This document shows positions 53,834-60,879 of a DNA stretch of 64,000 nucleotides, piece by piece. Within the stretch, counting starts at the first letter, position 1; each line of letters starts with the position of its first letter. Where the stretch lies: the NCBI GenBank assembly GCA_003209425.1, contig QCRB01000002.1:28486-92485 (forward strand), given 5' to 3'. Source of the DNA: Prochlorococcus sp. AG-459-E08. Lineage in GTDB: Bacteria; Cyanobacteriota; Cyanobacteriia; PCC-6307; Cyanobiaceae. The position numbers and the translations under genes are program-made. The notes below the pieces were generated by a model. The model worked only from the letters and a program-made list of their open reading frames with translations, searched no databases and was not told where the DNA came from.

Positions 53834-53924
53834 ATATTATTTATGAAATTTACCAACAAAAATTACTTATTTTATTTTTTTTAATCATTTATCTTTTAAA
53901 TATATTTTTATTAAAGTAATTTTG

Positions 53925-54385
53925 TCTTATTTTGCTAAACCCAATTTTATAATTTATGACGAATGGTTTGATGAATATTTAGAAAAAACCAAACTTGAAA
54001 TTAAAAATAGGAAAATAACCCGATTCAACTATTCATGATTTTTTTATGAGCAATCCAATTACAAAGTGGAGGATTCTGAAAATAAAGTGCAATTGGTCAT
54101 CAAAGTCGATGAAAAAAACTTCTTACAAATAATTATCATGAAAATCCTTTAGAAAAATATAATTTAATATCAGATAGTAAATTTAGATTCTTTGGAAAAC
54201 TTACTAAAAACAAATTTAAATTTGATATCACAAATCAAATTATTTATTCTTTATCAATCTTAAGCTTTATTATCATTTGTGGATTTTTAATATTCTATGT
54301 TTCATCATTTAGAAAAAGCAATTCAAACATAACAAAAAGTTCCCTAACTCAAGAAAAAATTTTTATCTTTAAAAGAGATCTTTAA
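53925..54385 (+). pseudogene. decayed membrane-anchored protein gene
   Basis: Fragment ...NFIIYDEWFDEYLEKTKLEIKNRKITRFNYS*, then in other frames YEQSNYKVEDSENKVQLVIKVDEKNF and NYHENPLEKYNLISDSKFRFFGKLTKNKFKFDITNQIIYSLSILSFIIICGFLIFYVSSF...RDL*. Confidence 0.6.
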
Positions 54386-54845
54386 TTTCTTTTTTTAAAA
54401 ATTTATATTCTAAATCAATTTCATTAATAAATTGATCAGCTTCTTTTTTAATATCTTTATATTGATCGATTCTTTCTTTGGTTTTCTCAAAGAAAATTGA
54501 CTGAAATGTACCTGGCTTCAACTCCTCAATCCAATACCCTCCAAAACAATAAAATTGATTTGGGACAATAGTTACAATAAAAAATTTCTTGGAAGATTTA
54601 TATTGATCAATTATCTTACTTACTAAAACTCCTTTAGTTTTGTCAGTACCAAAAAAGGTAATATCTTTGGTAAAAGACTTAAAATTTTTCGATATTTTTT
54701 CACTTTTTTCTACTGAATTTCTAAAAAGTACTTTTTCAAGAGCATAACAATAATCAGTTAAATTTATATTTTCTTTTTTTGAAGGGTAAATAAATACATA
54801 AGGAGTAAAAATAAATAAAAAAGTTAAAAATAATTTTTTTAACAT
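54369..54845 (-). CDS. secreted hypothetical protein
   Basis: N-terminal signal-like MLKKLFLTFLFIFTPYVFIYPSKK; 158 aa. Confidence 0.65.
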   Translation of the reverse strand: MLKKLFLTFLFIFTPYVFIYPSKKENINLTDYCYALEKVLFRNSVEKSEKISKNFKSFTKDITFFGTDKTKGVLVSKIIDQYKSSKKFFIVTIVPNQFYCFGGYWIEELKPGTFQSIFFEKTKERIDQYKDIKKEADQFINEIDLEYKFLKKEIKDLF

Positions 54846-55015
54846 ACATAAATAAAGTTAGATTTACTATTCTTTGAGAAATTAAAAGATAAGTAATTAA
54901 GAGAACTTATTTATTTTTAATAGATTAATACAAGTAAAGGAGATTTCTGCCAAATAAATCTATTTCTAAAAGAATTTTAAAGTTTCAATTACAAATTCAC
55001 TAATTATCAAAAAAA

Positions 55016-55258
55016 TTATATTATTTTTTTTTTCTTTCTTAGTTCTGGGAAACAATTTGCAATATGAATTAATTCATAAACTTCTTTACTATCATATACC
55101 TTATTAGGAATCCCGCTCCCTACTTCTATTCCTTTATCTTTCATCTTCTTTAAGATCAGTTCTTTCCTTTCAATACTGGACATTGACTTAAATAGTTTTA
55201 TTCGTTCTTCTTTATTCACTAAATCCTTCGTAAGTATTTTTTGTTGATACAGCATCAT
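55016..55258 (-). CDS. 80-aa hypothetical
   Basis: MMLYQQKILTKDLVNKEERIKLFKSM...; directly downstream of a 40-aa ORF. Confidence 0.6.
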   Translation of the reverse strand: MMLYQQKILTKDLVNKEERIKLFKSMSSIERKELILKKMKDKGIEVGSGIPNKVYDSKEVYELIHIANCFPELRKKKKII

Positions 55259-55381
55259 CTAGCGATTCATTACATAGGTAAGGAAGCCAGTAAATGTAAG
55301 TAATTTAAATCCAATAAAGAAAGGCAAATATTTTTTGACCTTTTTGCCAACGGGCAATAATTTGTTTAATGAATTAATCAT
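55259..55381 (-). CDS. 40-aa TM microprotein upstream of the 80-aa ORF
   Basis: MINSLNKLLPVGKKVKKYLPFFIGFKLLTFTGFLTYVMNR*; stop codon abuts the next ATG. Confidence 0.6.
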   Translation of the reverse strand: MINSLNKLLPVGKKVKKYLPFFIGFKLLTFTGFLTYVMNR

Positions 55382-55501
55382 GATTTACTTTATAAATCTA
55401 ATTATTTTGAATATCCTAACGAATTTTTTTTTAAATTATCCATTTTTATTTTTACATTTAAAAAAATTAGATCTAAACTGGAAGGGTTACTACCTTTTTT
55501 T

Positions 55502-55888
55502 ATGAATGATAAAGAAACAATAATTTCATTATTAAATGTGTTTGCTAATCAAAAAAAAATGGCTTCATTTTTTGTTGAAAATGCAACTCCCGATTTTTTG
55601 TTCATAAGACCCAGTGGTAATCCTATAGATGCAAAAGGATTCGAACAAATGATTTCTGGTGATATAGTTCAAGAAAAGGCAGAAATAACCAAAATTCACC
55701 GATTCGAATTTTTAAGCGAAAATATAGTAATGTGCATTTTTACACTAGGTTCAAAATTTACTTACAAAGGGACACCTAATGATGACTTACCAACAGTTAC
55801 TTCAATTTTTAAAAAAGTAAATAATGTTTGGAAAATTCACTGGATGCAAAGATCTACAGGGAATTCTGATTTATCTTTATGGGATTAG
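55502..55888 (+). CDS. NTF2/SnoaL-like (DUF4440-type) protein
   Basis: Size and pattern of an NTF2-like fold; WKIHWMQRSTGNSDLSLWD end. Confidence 0.7.
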   Translation: MNDKETIISLLNVFANQKKMASFFVENATPDFLFIRPSGNPIDAKGFEQMISGDIVQEKAEITKIHRFEFLSENIVMCIFTLGSKFTYKGTPNDDLPTVTSIFKKVNNVWKIHWMQRSTGNSDLSLWD

Positions 55889-55968
55889 CAAAGTTAATAG
55901 CCTTGTTAATGGTCTTACTACTAGTAGGTAGCTCCTTTGTTGGATTAATTATTTATTTTATAAATTAA
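55879..55968 (+). CDS. 29-aa TM microprotein overlapping the end of the NTF2-like ORF
   Basis: MGLAKLIALLMVLLLVGSSFVGLIIYFIN*. Confidence 0.5.
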   Translation: MGLAKLIALLMVLLLVGSSFVGLIIYFIN

Positions 55969-56049
55969 AATGGAAAAAATAACTTATGCCTAATATCTAT
56001 TTCCTTTTTTTGAAATAAATTTCTTCTTTATTTCTAAGTAATTTGATTT

Positions 56050-56124
56050 TTAGTTAAAAATATAAACTTTAGAAAGACTAACACCTATATCTAAAGCTAA
56101 TAAAGCAATTAGTAACTTACTCAT
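56050..56124 (-). CDS. 24-aa TM microprotein, ATGA-coupled to an 18-aa ORF (56121-56177)
   Basis: MQPISEELYKKIVESSKK* then MSKLLIALLALDIGVSLSKVYIFN*. Confidence 0.4.
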   Translation of the reverse strand: MSKLLIALLALDIGVSLSKVYIFN

Positions 56125-56366
56125 TTTTTAGAACTCTCAACAATCTTTTTGTAAAGTTCTTCAGAAATAGGTTGCATAACCTTTTTAAAAACTAATTACA
56201 AATTAGTTGTTTCTAAATTAATTTCTCGTTACTAAATATACGGATATATGAATTTTTAAATAGGCAAAAAATATCTTTACAATAAGTTTTTCTTATAAGG
56301 TATTAATAAATACTAAGTTAAAAAAATTCTATTAATTTACAATTTTTTTAAAAGAAATTAGAGATC

Positions 56367-56468
56367 TTATCTTAAATAACTAGATCCTCTATAAGTAAGC
56401 TTTATTACCTTTTCTTCTTGTTTTCTACAATATACGAATGACTTTCCATTGAAATACATGTTTACCAT
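56367..56468 (-). CDS. 33-aa DUF4278-like peptide
   Basis: MVNMYFNGKSFVYCRKQEEKVIKLTYRGSSYLR*; C-terminal KLTYRGxxY; SD AAGGAG upstream. Confidence 0.78.
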   Translation of the reverse strand: MVNMYFNGKSFVYCRKQEEKVIKLTYRGSSYLR

Positions 56469-56474
56469 GATGCA

Positions 56475-56568
56475 GCTCCTTAACTTGCTCAAGTCCCCGT
56501 CCTATGGCTCGAGTCGTACTGCGGTCTATCAGATGGTAGATCGGACGATTTTGTAGTATTTACTACAA
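56475..56568 (-). ncRNA. structured 5' leader of the DUF4278-like peptide; resembles glutamine-riboswitch-class (glnA / Downstream-peptide) RNAs
   Basis: Closing helix CGTCC (56543-56547) / GGACG (56498-56502); inner hairpin TCTA..TAGA; CCGCAGTACG core segment; GC-rich against AT-rich surroundings. Confidence 0.5.
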
Positions 56569-56601
56569 CCTATTTATAAAGTATTTATACTTAGATGTCA
56601 A
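56551..56601 (-). promoter_or_regulatory. sigma70 promoter TTGACA-N17-TATAAA plus NtcA-like palindrome GTAGTAAATACTAC
   Basis: Minus strand: -35 at 56596-56601, -10 at 56573-56578; GTA-N8-TAC within 56551-56568. Confidence 0.7.
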
Positions 56602-56604
56602 CCA

Positions 56605-56751
56605 TTAATAAAAGCTTGACTCCAATTTAAAATTGGATTCTGCTCTAATAAAGTCCCTAAAAAGAATAAACAACATATAACTACGAGTAACTCCAATAAA
56701 AACTGAAACAAATGCTAAAACAATACAAATGGGGCAATGTGGAAATCCCAT
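56605..56751 (-). CDS. 48-aa TM microprotein with HCPIC motif
   Basis: MGFPHCPICIVLAFVSVFIGVTRSYMLFILFRDFIRAESNFKLESSFY*. Confidence 0.5.
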   Translation of the reverse strand: MGFPHCPICIVLAFVSVFIGVTRSYMLFILFRDFIRAESNFKLESSFY

Positions 56752-57087
56752 TATTTATTTTCCAATATAAATTTTAATTCAGCCTCTGCATTGAGAATAT
56801 CAATTCTCCTCTTAAATAATTTCAAATATTTAATTATTTTCTTCAAAATCAAACCTTCTTTAGGTATTAATTATAATATTATTCCATGAATGAATATATC
56901 AATGAGCAAAAATACTGAATCTATTGATATAACTAAACTCTTGTAGCATTGCTATACAATAAATAACGCCAACATACGCTCAGATACTCTTGATTTAATT
57001 AAGTAATAAAGGCTTATTCTGAATCAAATATAGTAATTAGTCCTCTAGCTGGATTGCATTACCATTTTTCTTTTGCTACAAAAATAG

Positions 57088-57128
57088 AGCGGGCTAAAGT
57101 CCAATACTCCACGAGGATTTAGTCCGCT
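57088..57128. repeat. 14-bp imperfect hairpin (strand unknown)
   Basis: AGCGGGCTAAAGTCC-AATACTCCACGA-GGATTTAGTCCGCT; one G:T, one bulge. Confidence 0.8.
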
Positions 57129-57273
57129 GCCTTAAGCCTGAAAGTGCAAATTTTTCTCGATCAATATAAATCTATGCTTTGTGAGATAAATATCTTGATT
57201 GCTTGATAAATTTTATTTTGTATATTGTTATTACAAAATTTATGGGGTTATTTAGATTAGTTACTAAATCCTC

Positions 57274-57393
57274 GTGGAGAAAGCTTTAGCTAATTTTTTT
57301 TACTGGTTGCTAATAAGATCAGCCGAATCACATTATGGGGAATCATTGGCATCATTAGAAGTCCCATCTAATTCAATCAAAAGTTTTTCTTGA
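57274..57393 (+). CDS. 39-aa microprotein, GTG start, paralog of 60648-60755
   Basis: VEKALANFFYWLLIRSAESHYGESLASLEVPSNSIKSFS*. Confidence 0.6.
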   Translation: MEKALANFFYWLLIRSAESHYGESLASLEVPSNSIKSFS

Positions 57394-57500
57394 TTGATGT
57401 TCGGTCAAAAACAAGACATTAACAAGGAGTATTAATTTCAAGATTTTAACTCAATCTTAAATATAATCTCTTTAGAAATAATTTCAAATTTATAAACTGA

Positions 57501-57839
57501 ATGAATACCTATTTTATAACCGCAACTTTTAAAAATGTTGCTCTTATGGGTGCAGCTTACGATCTTTTTTTAAAGGTTATTGAAGATGGAACTTTAAACG
57601 ATGAGTTTGAGGGATTTAAAGTTTTAGGAAGATACCATGCATCCTACTCAAATAATGTGTATATTATTGTCCAAGCTACAACAGGCATCAAAATAACAGA
57701 GCACTTTGCTCCTTGGAAAATTAAATTTGATATAGATTTTGATATCAAGCCAGTAATGAATGACAAAGAAAAAATTGCTGAGCACAAATTAGTTGGCTCA
57801 TTAATGGCATCAGAACAAAAAATGGGTTTTTCAGGCTAA
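57501..57839 (+). CDS. DUF3303-like protein
   Basis: MNTYFITATFKN...FKVLGRYHASYSNNVYIIVQA...HFAPWK. Confidence 0.75.
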   Translation: MNTYFITATFKNVALMGAAYDLFLKVIEDGTLNDEFEGFKVLGRYHASYSNNVYIIVQATTGIKITEHFAPWKIKFDIDFDIKPVMNDKEKIAEHKLVGSLMASEQKMGFSG

Positions 57840-57941
57840 ATTACTTATCTTGATTTCTTATCTTGATATATTAAATTGTTAAAGATTACATCTTTCAAAG
57901 TAAAATCATAATGGTGTTTCTTTGGAAGAGTTTCACCAAGA

Positions 57942-57966
57942 GGGGCTATTTTTAGCCCCTTCTTTC
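57942..57966 (+). terminator. Rho-independent terminator
   Basis: GGGGCTA-TTTT-TAGCCCC then TTCTTTCTT. Confidence 0.85.
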
Positions 57967-58085
57967 TTAAAGTATTTCTCTGATTGACAGTCGGAGTAAA
58001 ATTATATGATTTAAATCCTTTTTTTCATGGATAAAAAATTTATAGCTGAAAAAATAATGACTCTTCTTATTTCTTTGATCAGTTA

Positions 58086-58202
58086 ATGAATATTTCACCT
58101 CATCTTTTAATTGATGCCGCAATACTAATTTCTGCTCTAACAATAACACTTGTATTAAGAGCAAAAGGTAGTGCTGCTAGGAAAGAAAAAGAAATTAAAT
58201 GA
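58086..58202 (+). CDS. 38-aa TM microprotein, first of an ATGA-coupled triplet
   Basis: MNISPHLLIDAAILISALTITLVLRAKGSAARKEKEIK*. Confidence 0.65.
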   Translation: MNISPHLLIDAAILISALTITLVLRAKGSAARKEKEIK

Positions 58203-58339
58203 TTACTAAAAAAGACAAAAAAAAATTAAAAAAGACTAACTTATTACAAATTTGGAACTTTCTAATCTATGGAAGTTTTATAGCTATTGGAGTTTTCTTA
58301 GTGTATATCTATTCCGCCTATATATTCATAAATAAATGA
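58199..58339 (+). CDS. 46-aa TM microprotein, second of triplet
   Basis: MITKKDKKKLKKTNLLQIWNFLIYGSFIAIGVFLVYIYSAYIFINK*; ATGA overlap. Confidence 0.65.
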   Translation: MITKKDKKKLKKTNLLQIWNFLIYGSFIAIGVFLVYIYSAYIFINK

Positions 58340-58431
58340 CACACACTTACAAAATAGCTTTAACTTATGGAATATCTAGTCTTTTATTTCTTATTGGTTT
58401 TGCTTACTTTACTTTTAGAATGAAACGCTAA
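58336..58431 (+). CDS. 31-aa TM microprotein, third of triplet
   Basis: MTHTYKIALTYGISSLLFLIGFAYFTFRMKR*; ATGA overlap. Confidence 0.65.
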   Translation: MTHTYKIALTYGISSLLFLIGFAYFTFRMKR

Positions 58432-58521
58432 ATAATTTTAAAAAACAAAAAAGATTATCAAGACTTTATGGTTGGACAAATTAATTAATCAACTTGAAAA
58501 ACAAGCAAAGGGAGTTTAACT

Positions 58522-58692
58522 ATGAATACTTTTAGTAATAAACAATTCAAAAATCAATTGGATCCTAAGTATGCCTTCTATGATTGCCTTAGAGGCTGCG
58601 AAATAAAAAGTTCTTCAGAAAAATCTCTAGAAGAATGTGTGGAGATATGTGATTGGAGAATTTCATCAAAACATATTATTGACGAAAAATAA
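58522..58692 (+). CDS. 56-aa twin-CX3C microprotein
   Basis: MNTFSNKQFKNQLDPKYAFYDCLRGCEIKSSSEKSLEECVEICDWRISSKHIIDEK*. Confidence 0.65.
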   Translation: MNTFSNKQFKNQLDPKYAFYDCLRGCEIKSSSEKSLEECVEICDWRISSKHIIDEK

Positions 58693-58713
58693 GAAAGGGG
58701 CTTATAAAGCCCC
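58684..58713 (-). terminator. terminator of the minus-strand hli gene
   Basis: GGGGCTT-TAT-AAGCCCC then TTTCTTATTTTTC on minus strand. Confidence 0.8.
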
Positions 58714-58737
58714 AAAAATTTCAAAACGAGATTTTTT

Positions 58738-58866
58738 TTAGAAAATACCTGGCACAATTTGACCAGTAAAATAGTATGCTCCCACAAGAGCAAACATTCC
58801 AAGCATTGCTGCTTTACCGTTAAGCTTTTCAGCTTTTTCGGTCATGAATTTTTTAGCGAATTCCAT
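58738..58866 (-). CDS. hli: high-light-inducible protein, 42 aa
   Basis: MEFAKKFMTEKAEKLNGKAAMLGMFALVGAYYFTGQIVPGIF*; missed by the ORF track. Confidence 0.93.
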   Translation of the reverse strand: MEFAKKFMTEKAEKLNGKAAMLGMFALVGAYYFTGQIVPGIF

Positions 58867-59490
58867 AATAAGTAAATTGGATTTGATATCTATAAACTAT
58901 TCATTTGAATTTACAAATGATGTAGTATTTTCTACCAAATTGTTATTTTTAAAAGATAATTCTTTAATGGAATTTACGAAAAGAGAAGATATTTGATTTC
59001 AATTGGAATCTGATTAATTTAAATTTATTAATGAGGTTGCTACTTTATCAGTAATGAATAAATTGAACTTCTTTTACTTTTTCAATTCGATAGTCGCATA
59101 TACCAAATTGCATACACTCAAGTTTTCATCACTAAACTTCTTTTCTGAAGACATAGCATCAATAAAAAGGGTAAAAAGCATTTTTTAACGTATGTTTATA
59201 AGGATTTCCACAAGGCACAATAAATCTCCTTTGGTGAAACTCTTAATCCACTAATACTTAGTTATTGCAATGGGGATTAGATAGTTATTTAACGCAAAAA
59301 CTATTTCTGCGTATAATGAGCTCTTTTACCTTGTTGATAAAAATTTTATGTCATAAAAATGCCAAAATAAATTAATAAAAAAGTCAATATAAGAAGATCT
59401 AATCCTAGGTTGGTCATTGGGATAACCTCCTTTGCGCTAAAAAATTATTTAGTATCTCGTAGATAAAAAAATCAAGAGTGGTAATATCTT

Positions 59491-59595
59491 AAAAAATAAG
59501 AGGGCATTTATTGCCCTCCTCAAGTAGGATGAACCTTCATATCCATAAAGTCGATGAAGTAGTTTTGACTCCTGAAATATTTCTACTCCTACTTG
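59491..59595 (-). ncRNA. candidate small RNA with closing helix and strong terminator; 5' end not determined
   Basis: CAAGTAGGA/TCCTACTTG inverted repeat (59521-59529/59587-59595), then GAGGGCA-N5-TGCCCTC + TTATTTTTT on minus strand. Confidence 0.55.
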
Positions 59596-59682
59596 AATGA
59601 GAAGAGGTAGTCTTGACAACCACAAAGTACTAATACTCGGGTAATAATACTCTATTAATTTCAAGTTAAAAGGAGGATAATT

Positions 59683-59691
59683 ATGGAGTAG
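59683..59691 (+). other. two-codon ORF (ATG GAG TAG) behind AGGAGG
   Basis: AGGAGG (59671-59676), 6-nt spacer, ATG GAG TAG. Confidence 0.4.
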
Positions 59692-59707
59692 AGAAAAAGG
59701 AGGTTTT

Positions 59708-59872
59708 ATGAAACTCACTACTCCGTTCACCGCTCTAAGAAATGCAACTTCAGATATGTGGAGAATGCATGATTTCAATTATCAATTACCGAAAAAAGAA
59801 TTCAAAAAATATTGGGATCAAGAATGCACAGCGCATCCTGCGAATAGTCATTGCAAACTTTATTGTGATTAA
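59708..59872 (+). CDS. 54-aa Cys-containing microprotein with AGGAGG SD
   Basis: MKLTTPFTALRNATSDMWRMHDFNYQLPKKEFKKYWDQECTAHPANSHCKLYCD*. Confidence 0.65.
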   Translation: MKLTTPFTALRNATSDMWRMHDFNYQLPKKEFKKYWDQECTAHPANSHCKLYCD

Positions 59873-59958
59873 TATTTGATCTTTTTAGGTATTCTTACGC
59901 TTGATTTTTATGTTTAATCCGTATTAAAGCTTAGTTAGTAAAAAAGGAGGAAAAGTTG

Positions 59959-60060
59959 ATGACTAATTTAAGTTTAGAGATTCTTTTTTGGACAATCTTA
60001 ATTACATATCTTGGATTAAGGTTGAATAAAACTTGGAATGGCTACAAACAACAATATTAA
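59959..60060 (+). CDS. 33-aa TM microprotein with AGGAGG SD
   Basis: MTNLSLEILFWTILITYLGLRLNKTWNGYKQQY*. Confidence 0.6.
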   Translation: MTNLSLEILFWTILITYLGLRLNKTWNGYKQQY

Positions 60061-60071
60061 TAGGAGGGGAA

Positions 60072-60218
60072 ATGAAACTGCAAACGCAATTCACTGTTCC
60101 AAAAAATTATTTGCGAGATCTTGATTGCAACAGGAGAATACCAACTTTTAAAAAAAAATCAAAACAAAGTTGTAAAGATTATCCAACTGAGGAGGATAGT
60201 TTAGTTTGCTGCAACTAA
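60072..60218 (+). CDS. 48-aa Cys-rich microprotein with AGGAGGGG SD
   Basis: MKLQTQFTVPKNYLRDLDCNRRIPTFKKKSKQSCKDYPTEEDSLVCCN*; the track start at 60033 is upstream of the SD. Confidence 0.65.
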   Translation: MKLQTQFTVPKNYLRDLDCNRRIPTFKKKSKQSCKDYPTEEDSLVCCN

Positions 60219-60291
60219 GAATCAATAAATAATTATTTTTGTGAATAAATTCTAATCGTATTTGTTAATTCAGTAGCAGAGAGGTTGAATT

Positions 60292-60546
60292 ATGAAATTA
60301 AAATATTGATCACAATTTAGTAATTAATGGGGAAAGAAAATTTGTTTTGATAAATCCTCTATGGGATGAACCTCATCATGTGATTCATTTAAATAGATTT
60401 ATTGGAGAGAATATTGGGATAAGGTAATCAACTTCAAGTATCTAGCTGATATTGGATTAATTTCAGATGAGCACTTAAATCTTTTTAAATATGCAGATTC
60501 TGCTTTAGAGGCATGGAAAATAATCAAATCATCACGAACTAACTAG
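60292..60546 (+). pseudogene. frameshifted ORF(s); 3' part resembles the C-terminus of LOG-family (TIGR00730-like) proteins
   Basis: MKLKY*; then NIDHNLVINGERKFVLINPLWDEPHHVIHLNRFIGENIGIR*; then IYWREYWDKVINFKYLADIGLISDEHLNLFKYADSALEAWKIIKSSRTN* in different frames. Confidence 0.5.
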
Positions 60547-60647
60547 CTAACTAACTAACTAAGAAAATCTAAATCTTTTTTAAGTATTTTCTACGATGTT
60601 TTTATTTTAGATTTTGATTTGAATTATAAACAGTTATAAATGTTCCA

Positions 60648-60755
60648 ATGGAAAAAACATTTCTTAATTTCATTTATTGGATCTTAGTAAAGTCAGCTGA
60701 AAGTTACTATGGAGATTCAATGAAAACAGAATTTCCATATATTCCTTATTTCTAG
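60648..60755 (+). CDS. 35-aa microprotein, paralog of 57274-57393
   Basis: MEKTFLNFIYWILVKSAESYYGDSMKTEFPYIPYF*. Confidence 0.6.
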   Translation: MEKTFLNFIYWILVKSAESYYGDSMKTEFPYIPYF

Positions 60756-60879
60756 ATCCGATATGACGCAAGTTTAATATTGAAAGTCAAATTTTAGAGA
60801 TATTAGTTTGAGTTTATTTTTTCAGTGTCTGCTTAATTTTTTATTAATAATAAAGATTAACCATTTAAAATAGGCGAAA

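Noticed and set aside
57967-58164. 65-aa minus ORF
   Set aside because: Antisense to the first member of the microprotein triplet; lacks SD and motifs
58578-58802. 74-aa minus ORF
   Set aside because: Overlaps the real hli gene in the wrong frame and crosses the hli terminator
59054-59188. Possible 44-aa ORF MNKLNFFYFFNSIVAYTKLHTLKFSSLNFFSEDIASIKRVKSIF
   Set aside because: No SD, coupling or motif support; left out of features
59449-59778. 109-aa minus ORF
   Set aside because: Runs through a strong minus-strand terminator and an sRNA-like hairpin; likely non-coding
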